Shown piece by piece: positions 1-9,399 of a stretch of DNA of 64,000 nt; the first letter of the stretch is position 1, and each line of letters begins with the position of its first letter. Both the position numbers and the translations under genes were made by a program. This DNA comes from Prostheceraeus crozeri (Eukaryota; Platyhelminthes; Polycladida; Euryleptidae), in assembly GCA_907163375.1 (NCBI GenBank), contig CAJQUW010008996.1, forward strand, positions 191,001 through 255,000, written 5' to 3'. Under the pieces are notes generated by a model. It made no database searches and had not been told where the DNA came from. It saw nothing but the letters and a program-made list of their open reading frames with translations.

Positions 1-12
1 GAGGAGAGGGAG

Positions 13-3000
13 ATGGAAGTCGAAAAGAAGGAGGACTTTCAATGCCAGCGGTGTGACAGGGTCTTCGCCTCAGCCTACAGTTTGAGACGTCACACTGCTG
101 GCCGTGCCTGCAGGGGAGGAAAGCGGCGACCGATCCCTCAACGGCCCAAGTGTGAAGGTTGTGGACGCATGTTCTACAACAGCACCAACTTGCGAGTCCA
201 CATCGAAGGCGGTTCCTGTGGCAGTGTGAGGCATCCACCGACAACAACAGGTAGGAAGCATCCTTCATCGCACGTCGGCTTTTCCTGTTCTTCGTGTCAG
301 AAGACCTTTCCTACAGAGTTTGTTCTTTCTTCGCACACACTCTGTCACACACATTCCACTGAGCTTTACACTGACAACAACGTCACTCTAAGGCTGAACA
401 AGTTTTCCCTTGAGAGGTTCGTTCGCGATTATCAGTTAGAAAGCTCTGAAGCTGTGCAGGACATTCATCTTTTCTTGATGAATCATATAGGCTTAATTCA
501 TCAAATGTTGGCGAACTTAGATAGATTTTTACTTAAGGGCATGTTCTATCTCACTGCTCGTTTCAATAAGGTAGACAGTAGCACGGGAGAAGTAGAGTCC
601 ACTGTCACCATTAGGATAGCCTCCTGTGCTGCTGATCTCATAGGTGATGTAAACGAGTGGGTAGAGAGACATGCGACCTATCTCGTCAGCAACTTAAATA
701 AATTTAATGAAAGAGACAGCGGTCTGGTCTTTGATTGGATAGAGAAGGTAGACATCAAAATTAATCTTTTAGAAAATTTACAAGGGAGTGGTTGTTTCAC
801 CCTCCCCAAAGTACTGGCTGACAAAAAGGCTGTCATCAATGTAGAATGTCAGTCCCAGTGTTTCAAGTATGCCGTCCTCTCCATTCTTCACTATAATGAC
901 ATAGGTAAGCATCGTCAAAGAGTCATCAAGTATCGTGAATGGGAGGATGAGCTTAAGTTTGACGGGTTAGATGTCAACACATTAGACTTTAAAGGCATCG
1001 CCCAATTTGAAAAATTGAATAACATTAAGATTGTCATCCATCTCTGGGAAAAAGGTCTGAAGGGTGTTAGGTATAACAACCGTCAAAGTAACTTCGATCG
1101 GGTTGTCAATCTTCTCCTAGTGTATAGCGACAACCACCCAGAATGGCATTATTGTGGCATTCCTAAAATTTCTAGATTGTATCGCCACCAACAAAGTTAT
1201 GATGACAAACATTATTACTGTGATCGCTGCACACGGCGTTTCACATCAAAAGCACTTTTTGAAGAGTATTACGAGTGGTGCTCTCGGGGTAAACTTCAAA
1301 TGGAAGTCATGCCCAAAGATAAATTTTATAGGTATGAAGAAAACGGCAATGAGCTCAGTCCCATATGTACCATCTATGCGGACATTGAATGTTATATTGA
1401 ACAAGAAAACCTAAGTCATGAGCCAGCAGCCATTGCCTGCTATGAAGTCTGGCATCCATATTATAGGAACCAAAATAAGATGCATGTGTGGCAAGGCGAG
1501 GAGTGTGTTGAAAACTTCCTCAACCTTTTTAGATAGGAAAGCCTGTTTTCATCAACGCTATGAAACGGAGCTGACTAGGAAACCCATGTGCTTCGCAGAA
1601 GTCGATAAAATCAAATTTGATAAGACCACGGAATGTCCCCGCTGCTGTTCATCCTTTGATGATCAGCAACATAAGAAAGTGAGGGACCATTGCCATCTCA
1701 GTGGTAAATTTAGGTCTGCCTTATGCAGTAAATGCAATATGAAACTTAGGCTCAAACGGCGAACGCTCCCCGTCATCTTCCATAACTTTAAATGTTATGA
1801 TGCTCACATCATCATTCGCCATGGATTCGGTAAAATGAAATCCTGGTCATCCAAAGTGATTGCACAAAGTAAGGAAAAATTTATGTGCATCACTGCTAAA
1901 GTCCAAGTCGATAAGACGAAGGAGGGGAAGCCTGTCTTCTATGACATAAAGTTTCTAGACAGTTTCCAGTTTATGTCTTCTTCCTTAGCCGCGTTGGCTA
2001 ATAATTTAGAAACACTTCCCCTCACTCAACATTTAAAGAAAGACTATCCCAACATAAGTGACAGTCTGATACGACGGACAGGGGTGTTTCCTTATAGTTA
2101 TTTTAGTTCAATGGATACATTGAAGGAGATATCCTTTCCATCCATCGATAAATTTAAAAATGATTTGACGGGTGAGGACTGTTCGCTGGATGATTATAGG
2201 CATGCGGAGCAAGCATGGTTAGAATTTGTATGTCGCACTTTTGGTGACTACATGCTTGCCTACTTAAAATTAGACGTCTATCTGTTGGCTGACGTGTTTG
2301 AGACTTTTAGGAAAGTCACATTAGAACAGGACGCCTTAGACCCCGTCCATTTTGTTAGTCTTCCGGGTCTTTCCTATCAGTCAGCCTTCAAGATGACGAA
2401 AGAGAGCATTCATTTACTGCAAGATGTAGAAATGTATACGTTATTTGAACGTGGTATTAGGGGTGGCTTGACATTTGTTAACAAACATGTTGTCAACAGC
2501 ACCCAAGACATAGGATCGACCACGCATTTAATGTACATAGACCAAAATAATTTGTATGGGAGTGCACTCTCCAAGCCTTTGCCACAGTCTGACTTCAAAT
2601 GGGTAGAGCCCAACGACATTGAACACTTCTCTAATCCGGCACACATCATGGCACTGGGAGATGAGGCCGACATAGGTTATTTAATTGAAGTCGACCTCAT
2701 CTGTCCAGACTGTATTAAGAATAGGACCGTTGATTTTCCTCTCGCACCCGAATCTGGCATAGTCAGTCCAGATATGTTCTCTCCCTTTATGGAAGAACAC
2801 AATAAGCAGTATGAGGCGGAAAATGACTTAAAGTATAAAGCCACTAGGAAGTTGTTGCTCACCCAATTGAACAAGCAGCATTACATCGTGCACTATTCCA
2901 TCCTCACATTCTATCTAGGTATGGGGATGCAACTTGATAAAGTCCATCGCGCTATCCAGTTTAAGCAGAAGCCCTTTCTAAAACCGTATATAGAAATTAA

Positions 3001-3785
3001 TAGCAAGAAACGGGCTGAATCCAAGAATCCTTTCGAAAAGGACTTCCTTAAATTCAAGAATAATGCCGTCTTTGGTAAAACCATGGAGGATGTAAGAAAT
3101 CGCATGGACTATCGCATCGTGACTGATCCGGAAACGAGTATCAAGTTATGTCGCTCGCCGTTGTTTTGCCACCATGATGTCAATTCCCAAGACATCACTG
3201 GTTTTAAAATGTTAAAATCTAAAGTAGAACTTTGTAAGCCCATTTATGTCGGTCAAGCTGTCTTGGATCACTCCAAGTTAGAAATGTACAAGTTATTTTA
3301 CCACACTTTTAAGACATGTCCACTTCTCCAACGTGTGGAATTAGTAGGAGGTCATACAGACAGCTTCTTCCTAGCTTTGACAACCACGAGCCAAGTCAAG
3401 CAGGAAGATTTTTAAAAATATTTAGCACCCAAGTTTGATAGTTCCAACTATCCCACTGACCATCCGCTTTACTCTACCTCAAATAAAGCGAAGCTTGGCT
3501 GCTTCAAGGATGAGTATGCCGGCAAACAGATAGAGGAGATGATCTTGCTTCGCCCCAAGATGTACTCCATGAAGCTAAAATCCTCAGAGCTTTCTATAAA
3601 ACGGGCGAAAGGCATCTCGAAGTCAATCGTTAGAAAAATGACACATAGGGACTATCAAGATGCCTTAGATTCACTTAAAATTAAAAAAGTAGAAATGACC
3701 ATTTTAAAATCTCAGTCGCATCAAGTCAGAACAACGACGTTTAGGAAACGAGGTCTCTCAGCTTAGGAAGACAAGCGATGCTGGA
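13..3785 (+). pseudogene. Protein-primed family B DNA polymerase relict
   Basis: Replicative polymerase of the virus-like element. Parts in order: three C2H2 zinc fingers (about 37-355); a helical domain of about 130 residues (about 390-780) that recurs as free-standing genes at 6765 and 9400; a domain typical of animal Polinton/adintovirus polymerases ending in a zinc finger (about 800-1300); exonuclease motif I with YADIEC (about 1375); an endonuclease VII-like zinc site with DHCHLSGKFR (about 1690); exonuclease II with HNFKCYD (about 1780); exonuclease III with LKLDVYLLAD (about 2270); palm motif A with DQNNLYG (about 2540); motif B with NNAVFGKTMEDV (about 3060); motif C with HTDSFF (about 3355); and a C-terminal tail with KRAKGISKSIVRK (about 3600). 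The family initiates DNA synthesis from a protein primer. The gene is broken, with about three breaks, but the motif set is nearly complete. Confidence 0.9.
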
Positions 3786-4276
3786 TGAGTCCTAACCACT
3801 CATTACCGTACGGCCATCCAGACACTCATCTACCTCCACCCAAGAGACAGAAACTTTCTCCTCCTCCGTCCGGCGATGTCTGATGATGAATGCTTCCTCT
3901 CTGTTGTGGTTGATGTTTTGCTTTTTACTCCATGGCGTTTTCTATGGGATGTTGTGAGTGAGTGCCTTGGAACATGCGTCCAACTCCTGATCACTTCATC
4001 TCATGACTTACATATCAACTGGTTTTTCCTGACGTTGTTTTCTCCCTACACATGAGCGACTTTGTTTTCTCCCTGCATATCAGTGACTTTGTTTTCTCCG
4101 GTAATGTGAGCCATAAAAACTTTGTTTTCTGGTACCATCAGTATTAACTGCATGTGGCTAGGATGAAAATCGGTTGTGTTGATGAATAACATATCATGTA
4201 CACACTGTGTTGTTTTCCTTTTGACATAAAGATGGGATTCTCACTCTAGACAGAAGTAAAAGTTTTAATCATTTTG
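3786..4276. repeat. Gene-free stretch with a CTTTGTTTTCTCC repeat
   Basis: This is the left part of the convergent gap between the polymerase and the leftward genes. At about 4030-4133 a unit of roughly 28 bases with core CTTTGTTTTCTCC recurs four times, diverging rightward. I see no gene here. Confidence 0.5.
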
Positions 4277-4450
4277 TAAGATGGGTAGGGTTAGAAATAA
4301 AGTTGTTGATTGTAAGTTAGAAATAAAGCTGTCACCATGTCGCTGTTTGTAAGATAGGTGAAATATAAAATGAAGTCATTAGTATTTCACTATTTGCAAG
4401 ATAGGTAAAGTTAGAAATAAAGTTATACCCATGTCAGAGTTTGTAAGTTA
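4277..4450 (+). terminator. Three tandem units, each carrying AATAAA (polyadenylation region)
   Basis: A unit of about 60 bases built on TAAGATnGGTnnnGTTAGAAATAAAG is repeated with AATAAA at 4296-4301, 4322-4327 and 4416-4421. The site lies just past the 3' end of the polymerase gene on the same strand, so these are reasonable poly(A) signals for that transcript. The role is inferred from position and hexamer only. Confidence 0.5.
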
Positions 4451-4812
4451 ACATCCTACCCAGCGAATGTGACATCATGGCAATTTCTTCGGGTTAGGAA
4501 ACATCAACCACTTTGCTGACTCATGTCTATAAATACCTCTGACTCATGAGGTTGCAAGGCGTCAGTCATACGAATCTAATTAGTCTTTTTCAACCTTTTC
4601 ACCGACATTTGTTGGCGTTATTTATCAGACAAAGCGATGGCGAATCACGTCAGACAGCGTGACCTTTTCACCGATAAGTGTGTGGACATCATTTCATGTC
4701 TATAAATAGCGCTGACTCATCATAAAGCGAAGAATCTTGTTGATGACCTTTTCATCGACACGTGTGAGGACGATAGTTCATTGCGATGACTCATTCAAAA
4801 CGCATCATGTGA
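4451..4812. promoter_or_regulatory. TATAAATA boxes paired with TGACTCA sites
   Basis: TATAAATA occurs at 4528-4535 and 4701-4708, each beside TGACTCA (4517-4523, 4540-4546, 4713-4719), with one more at 4787-4793. TGACTCA is the classic AP-1/bZIP binding site. The boxes read rightward, away from any known rightward gene and into the antisense of the leftward block. Their target is therefore unclear; they may drive an unseen RNA or mark an origin. Confidence 0.45.
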
Positions 4813-5345
4813 TTAACACAATTCTATTAACTGTGACTCATACAGATAACGCATTAAAGATTTAACAATGTCAGCTACTTTACTGATATCACGTAAACCA
4901 GTCATGATACAATGTCCGTGGTAAAACACTGCAATATGTACAGGATGCCACTTCCGAATCAGAGCAGCAGGAAAGAGTTCAGTTTCATAAAATATGCAAT
5001 GATTACTGGTTTTAATGTTGGCTAGATTCACTAAGATCTTCAATTGAACAGACACTGCTATATTCTTCAATGTCAGGGGACTCAGGCGGACATGAGGCAT
5101 GAGTGTTCGCATTTTCTTGACGACTTCGTAACACATGGACTGCATTACGAAATGAGAAAGGTTTCCTAGGACTTGGATTTTGGCGCAGCGAAAGATTTGA
5201 AGATTTCGACCGTTGCTCATGCGAATGACCAACATTTGCGGACGACCGCGATGATAGACTGAATCGGGAAGATGGGTATGCAACTGTTCTAAATCGATGT
5301 CTCTTCTGAGATTCATTTCCCGCATGGCGTTGATGACATGAGGGT
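4813..5345 (-). CDS. TATA-binding-protein-like protein (two repeats)
   Basis: A protein of about 170-177 residues that reads as a compact TBP core. Repeat 2 is the clearer one: KNIAVSVQLK, then YETELFPAALIRKWHP, then VFYHGHCIMTG. These match the TBP pattern N-I-V-G-S, Y-E-P-E-L-F-P-x-L-I-x-R and F-x-S-G-K-x-V-x-T-G in order and spacing. Repeat 1 is weaker but in register: VINAMREMNLRRDIDLEQL, VYHRGRP, VIRM, IFRCAKIQVLG. The frame is open upstream of the first ATG (5325) to about 5345, and that stretch also matches TBP, so the start is uncertain. TBP binds TATA promoters and nucleates transcription. Here it would presumably serve the element's own late or early genes. It lies next to TATAAATA boxes. 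The family call is by eye, without a profile search. Confidence 0.65.
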
Positions 5346-5612
5346 TGAATGAACTTCCCTTTTATACTTTTCCCATGAGGGTTTTGGAATTACAATGTAG
5401 CAGTGATCATTATGTAGAATCATCTCTTGAATGCGAATAAATACAATGCCGTCTCCTACGTTAATGACACGACAAGAGTAGGATAGGATAGCGCGATGTA
5501 ACCTTCGTAGATGAAAGCGTTCTAGAGTTATCTGAAGTTGACGTTTCGTATCATGAAATGTAGCACACTGAATTTTCCATGATACATAGAGACATGCTGA
5601 TAATTTCCACAT
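5313..5612 (-). CDS. Small protein of unknown function, 99 residues
   Basis: An open leftward frame of 99 residues overlapping the upstream end of the TBP-like gene. It is basic, with a beta-rich pattern around VINVGDGIVFIRIQEMIL. I do not recognise a family. It sits in the tightly packed leftward block, so it is probably expressed with its neighbours. It could also be part of a longer leader region of the TBP-like gene. Confidence 0.4.
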   Translation of the reverse strand: MWKLSACLYVSWKIQCATFHDTKRQLQITLERFHLRRLHRAILSYSCRVINVGDGIVFIRIQEMILHNDHCYIVIPKPSWEKYKREVHSTLMSSTPCGK

Positions 5613-5768
5613 GATTAAAACTTGAGTGAAGAAGGGTATGCCTAAGAAAGAAGGAGAGAGTCCTGTTCATGTGTGGCATGGTGTGTGTACATTTTCTTTC
5701 TTGATACGGTGGCCGTTAGGCCGTGGTCTCATAAAGACCGATGGTGCGTTCTCAGTGTGTGGAGAGTG

Positions 5769-6407
5769 TTACTGTAGTTGATCATCATCATCAACATGCA
5801 CATCATTTTTAAAGGTGATGGAGACAAGATAGGGATTCAACGTAAACAACCTTCCGTCCCTGCGCGGACCCATGTAGATGGTTTGAATTTTAATTTCGAT
5901 GGAGTAGAATCCTTTTCCCAAAATGGGGAGTGGTTTGCAATTGAGTAAGTCGAATTCGCTGCCCTCCTTTTCATGGATGATGAGACAGTGTCTATCCATA
6001 TGCACATAGATGTATCGTCTTTCCATGATGGGAACTTGTGGCCGCTTCCCATTGTGTCGAACAATTTCTTTGGGAATGGTGAGATTTTCTTTCAGGAATG
6101 TTTCAAGAGTATTGAATTGTAACCGTGTCCAATAGTCTAACGGCACACACACGGCCACTCCATACTTTGTTGACATAATCTTTAGATAATCTATCCGATG
6201 ACTTGGAGTTTTTATGATTACGGTTTCTCCATGATGAGTTATCCTTTGATTGAAAGCATTTTTACCCGATGCTAAAGTAAGGGAGTTCAGTGTACCCAGT
6301 GCGAGAGCAGAGGAGTTGATGGCTTCGAGCAACTGCATGGTTAGCGCAAGGACGGAAATGATTGCCATGAGCTCAGTCGTCCGTTTTATAAGCAGACCTA
6401 GCTCCAA
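5769..6407 (-). CDS. Unknown protein A, paralogue of the protein at 8095
   Basis: A 212-residue open frame. The N-terminus carries a hydrophobic stretch (about residues 12-40). Along its length it matches the 240-residue protein at 8095-8817. Both have a tyrosine-rich strand near the start, then a segment of the form [VI]-P-[IL]-D-x-W-x-R-x-Q followed by L-E-x-F, then LGxGFYSxxI and a proline-flanked YMGPRRDG/YVGPHQSDG segment. Two copies in one small element suggest a structural role or interacting subunits, but that is inference. No known capsid signature is evident. Confidence 0.6.
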   Translation of the reverse strand: MELGLLIKRTTELMAIISVLALTMQLLEAINSSALALGTLNSLTLASGKNAFNQRITHHGETVIIKTPSHRIDYLKIMSTKYGVAVCVPLDYWTRLQFNTLETFLKENLTIPKEIVRHNGKRPQVPIMERRYIYVHMDRHCLIIHEKEGSEFDLLNCKPLPILGKGFYSIEIKIQTIYMGPRRDGRLFTLNPYLVSITFKNDVHVDDDDQLQ

Positions 6408-6429
6408 TCACATGCGTTTCCCTTTTCTC

Positions 6430-6764
6430 GTTTTCCCTGTCTTTGTTATGTGACAAAGAGTTATCGCACGTGAACTTTTGACTGCGTGGGTGGAAACCGC
6501 CCCTCTTACAAAGTCGTTCTAGTCCTCACAAAGACTTGAGTGACACGCCCTTCTAGCGAACAAAGACGCATTCATTTATCTAACAAAGAGCCCGATAGTA
6601 ATGCACAAAGCGCAATGACTCATGTTGTGACACGCCCCCTTTCTCGAACAAAAACGCATTCATTTATCTAACAAAGAGCCTGATAGTAATGCACAAAGCG
6701 CAATGACTCATGTTGCTCTATACACCATTACAAAATACTCAGTGAAAAGAAAACTTTATTGCAT
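6430..6764. repeat. Tandem duplication in the gap between genes, with TGACTCA
   Basis: A unit of about 90 bases is present twice (about 6540-6625 and 6628-6715). Each copy starts with TGACACGCCC, contains CGCATTCATTTATCTAAC and ends in CAATGACTCATGTTG. The two TGACTCA sites are at 6616-6622 and 6704-6710. The stretch lies directly upstream of the leftward gene at 5769, so it is a plausible promoter region for it. Confidence 0.6.
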
Positions 6765-7211
6765 CTACACAATGTGACGCGCATCAAACAAAGTCGTGGA
6801 TGTAAACACACTCAGTTGAATCATGATATGTTTAACAACGTACGCATTTCCTTCCAACGTCTCTGCTATTCTCTCCATAATTTTCTCCATATGACGACCA
6901 TAAAATTGATCACTAAGAGTAATCCATTCTGTGCAATAAGATCCAAAACGAAGTGGTTTTTGTAAATCTTTCAACTCTATATAAGCAACGAGTCTACCCT
7001 TTACATCTTGAGGTTGTAAACTCTCCATCAATCTTTTGAAGAGAGGAAGGCTTTCAGTGAGCACTACTTTCATATCATTCATCTTCATTTGAAATGTAAG
7101 TTTCCAATCTTGTAAAAGTCCATCGAATCCTTGTTGATCAAGAGTCAAATGACACATGTGGTTACTTAAGGTACGATGCGCCATCATAAACGATGTAACT
7201 ATAGATTTCAC
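6765..7211 (-). CDS. Free-standing copy of the polymerase N-terminal helical module (1)
   Basis: A 148-residue open frame, paralogous to the protein at 9400-9891 and to the domain at about 390-780 in the polymerase gene. Shared marks in order: a leucine-rich helix, the segment DVKGRLVAYIEL, a core ending in an S/C-Y/A-x-x-x-I step, F-Y-x-R-H-M-x-K-I, and a final I-x-I/H-x-Q-L strand. The same order is found in the polymerase around FYLTARFNKV, WVERHATYL and KVDIKINLL. Function is unknown. Being fused to the polymerase in one copy and free in two others, it may bind DNA, the terminal protein or the polymerase. Confidence 0.65.
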   Translation of the reverse strand: MKSIVTSFMMAHRTLSNHMCHLTLDQQGFDGLLQDWKLTFQMKMNDMKVVLTESLPLFKRLMESLQPQDVKGRLVAYIELKDLQKPLRFGSYCTEWITLSDQFYGRHMEKIMERIAETLEGNAYVVKHIMIQLSVFTSTTLFDARHIV

Positions 7212-7357
7212 ATTGCTTCAATGACTTCCACTATGAATAAAACAGAAATAACAATCATGTTCCACTGTAAGTTTATTCAACACCAGACAAAATTCAAAAG
7301 TACGGAATACACTTCATAAAATGATCATCATTCATTCACAAGGAGCAAAAACATGTT

Positions 7358-7925
7358 TTACATAGACCCATGCTGTTGACAATAATATAGATACAGTTCA
7401 TAAACGTCATAGAGACTACAATGCCAGCGTGAAGAGAGTTTCGCAATGTAGGTAGCTTTATTTCTAGTATTGCAATGGGATGGTGGTCTGTAAAGGTGAT
7501 GTCTTTCACCGAAACATATTGCCATGTCAAAAATCATTTCATCTCTAAACTTCTTTTGATCATAATGCATATGATAGTCTTGTCTTACACGATCTACCCA
7601 ACATGGTAAATATAAATTATCAATGTGCAACTGAAGTGTTGTTGCTTCTCGCTCAGAATCATTTCCTAATATTTTAACAATATGAAAACCTGACAGCCAC
7701 CGTTTGAAATCACTTATCAAATACGTTTCATTTACAAATCCAATATGAATCAAAATAGAAGGATTAAGTCCATGCACATGACGTCGTGACCATTCGTCTT
7801 TGTTTGGAGGACAGTGGGCAAATCTATGATATACACTAACAACAGTTTGATCACTTTCTCTCATTGCAATAGCACTCAATTCCTGCATGGGTGTTCCCTC
7901 ACTGTCTATGAAGATGACAACCTAC
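7358..7925 (-). CDS. DEDD-type exonuclease-like protein
   Basis: An open frame of 176 residues from its first ATG at 7888. The frame reads further upstream through VIFIDSEGTP, where D-x-E looks like exonuclease motif I of the RNase H-like DnaQ fold. Further marks are QELSAIAM, RRHVHGLN and a C-terminal CSLYDVYELYLYY, where an aspartate could serve as a late motif. Similar unnamed proteins with RR-x-VHGLN and YDAxELYL occur in animal mobile elements, to my memory. A role in DNA end processing or proofreading is possible. The start is not settled. Confidence 0.5.
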
Positions 7926-7943
7926 AATATCAAAAAGACTTCA

Positions 7944-8213
7944 TTACAAAATAATACATTGAGCAGGAACTTTACAAGGATGTCTGTCCTTTACATAACA
8001 AAAGATACATACAACATGATGACAATGTTTTATTTGAACATAACGCGCAAGACCGCGTTTTCCACATTCACTACATACTAACTGATTACAATACTTAAGA
8101 TTTCTCTTTGGTGGTAGTACCATCTTTCTTTGATGTGCGACGACGTTTAGGTTTAGTGACAGGTTCTTGACACTCTTTGACACAAGAATCAATGACTTTC
8201 TCAATGTGATCAA
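7944..8213 (-). CDS. RING-like zinc finger protein
   Basis: An 89-residue frame overlapping the end of the gene at 8095. The C-terminal half has the spacing C-x2-C-x13-C-x-H-x2-C-x2-C-x7-C-x5-C, seen as CSEC, then CHHVVCIFC, then two more cysteines. This is close to the C3HC4 RING pattern apart from the wide last pair. RING proteins are E3 ubiquitin ligases, and many viruses encode them to alter host proteins. The N-terminal half overlaps another gene and may not be used. Confidence 0.45.
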   Translation of the reverse strand: MITLRKSLILVSKSVKNLSLNLNVVAHQRKMVLPPKRNLKYCNQLVCSECGKRGLARYVQIKHCHHVVCIFCYVKDRHPCKVPAQCIIL

Positions 8214-8817
8214 GTCCTGTTAACTCAGGTTGATGATGAATTTGAGCAATGCGCAAATTGAGAGAAATCAAATTCCCGTCAGATTGATGAGGTCCCACAT
8301 AAACAGCAGGCACCTCAATATGAAATGAATAAAAGCCTGCACCTAACGATGACAATTCTGTTTCAACTGATTGTTCAACTGTCACGCCTGAAGTGACTTT
8401 ACAGTACTTGCTTTGTAAAATATAGCAGTGAGTGCCGCGATACAATGGTTTATAATTAGAAGTTTTCTTTTCTGGCCACAACTGTAATAGTTCAGTAGGA
8501 ATAAGAGCCTTTTGCCTCACAAAGTCTTCTAAAATGTCAAGCTGCTGTCGCAACCAATTATCAATAGGGATACTCAGGTTTTGACCGCAACGATTTACTT
8601 GCGTATCCACTTTTGGTAAGTATACCGCCGGCGTTTGAAGATAGAATCGAACACCGTTGTAGCGCACTTGTTGTTTGTAGGTAGGATAGCCATGAATTAC
8701 CTTTTCAATTTTCGGATTCCACAGCTCGAGATGTTGAGGATTCAGTGATGCAGCAGTTGGAGTAGGATTCATGGCCATGGCAGTCTGTAACGAAAGAATA
8801 CCACTAACTACATTCAT
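8095..8817 (-). CDS. Unknown protein A', paralogue of the protein at 5769
   Basis: A 240-residue open frame and the longer member of the pair. After a short hydrophobic start it carries the matching blocks IPIDNWLRQQL, LEDFVRQKALIPTEL, LGAGFYSFHIE and YVGPHQSDG. It then has a lysine/arginine-rich tail (KPKRRRTSKK) that looks like a nuclear localisation or DNA-binding tail and is absent from the 5769 protein. Its function is unknown. A role as a structural or DNA-packing protein would fit a basic tail, but nothing proves it. Confidence 0.6.
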   Translation of the reverse strand: MNVVSGILSLQTAMAMNPTPTAASLNPQHLELWNPKIEKVIHGYPTYKQQVRYNGVRFYLQTPAVYLPKVDTQVNRCGQNLSIPIDNWLRQQLDILEDFVRQKALIPTELLQLWPEKKTSNYKPLYRGTHCYILQSKYCKVTSGVTVEQSVETELSSLGAGFYSFHIEVPAVYVGPHQSDGNLISLNLRIAQIHHQPELTGLDHIEKVIDSCVKECQEPVTKPKRRRTSKKDGTTTKEKS

Positions 8818-8901
8818 GATTCTCAGAGAAAAGAAAATCCTTAGCTTAGCAGTGACATATGAGGTGGCCCTTAAGAGGACCTTTTGGAGCGTTCACTGGA
8901 T

Positions 8902-9135
8902 TTAAAGCTTATCACCAAAGTCTAAGTCTTCGTCATCGTCCAGTAAATTAAATGTCTTGGGCTTAGGACCCGAATTGAATTTCAATTCCCTAAAAGACTG
9001 AAAGGTAAAGCGTCTAGGTGGTGGAGGCGGTGATGGTTCAACAAAATAAGCTTGTACAATCATCGGCCACACACTCTCCTGCGTCTCTCTTCTAAAATGC
9101 TGGTAAGGTTTAGGCCAGACAGTCATGACACTCAC
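8902..9135 (-). CDS. Small proline-rich acidic-tailed protein
   Basis: A 77-residue open frame with a PSPPPPPRR run in the middle and an acidic end (LLDDDEDLDFGDKL). Proline-rich plus acidic composition is common in small viral regulators and activation domains. I do not recognise a family. It lies between the genes at 8095 and 9400 on the same strand. Confidence 0.45.
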   Translation of the reverse strand: MSVMTVWPKPYQHFRRETQESVWPMIVQAYFVEPSPPPPPRRFTFQSFRELKFNSGPKPKTFNLLDDDEDLDFGDKL

Positions 9136-9399
9136 TTGTAAATTTGCAAACAGGATTGATCAGACAAAGTTGAGAGGGGAGAATGGCTTCAGCAAGTCAC
9201 ACACGCTTTCCAAGTCAAGAGAATGAAATGAAGAGAAAATGGGGAGACGTCTGCTTTTATAGTCTCCTGCGAATCCACATTTGACACTATGTGAGCCAAT
9301 CACAGACCTCCGTTTCTCCCCTGACTTCGTTGCGGCAGGGAAAAGGAGGCACGCGGACGTCTGACTCATGAATGCTTTTCCCAAATCTTGTAGTCGAAT

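Noticed and set aside
13-355. Host C2H2 zinc finger gene
   Set aside because: The fingers are the N-terminus of the polymerase gene of the virus-like element and continue in frame into its next domain.
9160-9384. Leftward 74-codon frame between two genes of the virus-like element
   Set aside because: No family, odd composition, and placed where the promoter of the neighbouring gene would be; too weak to call.
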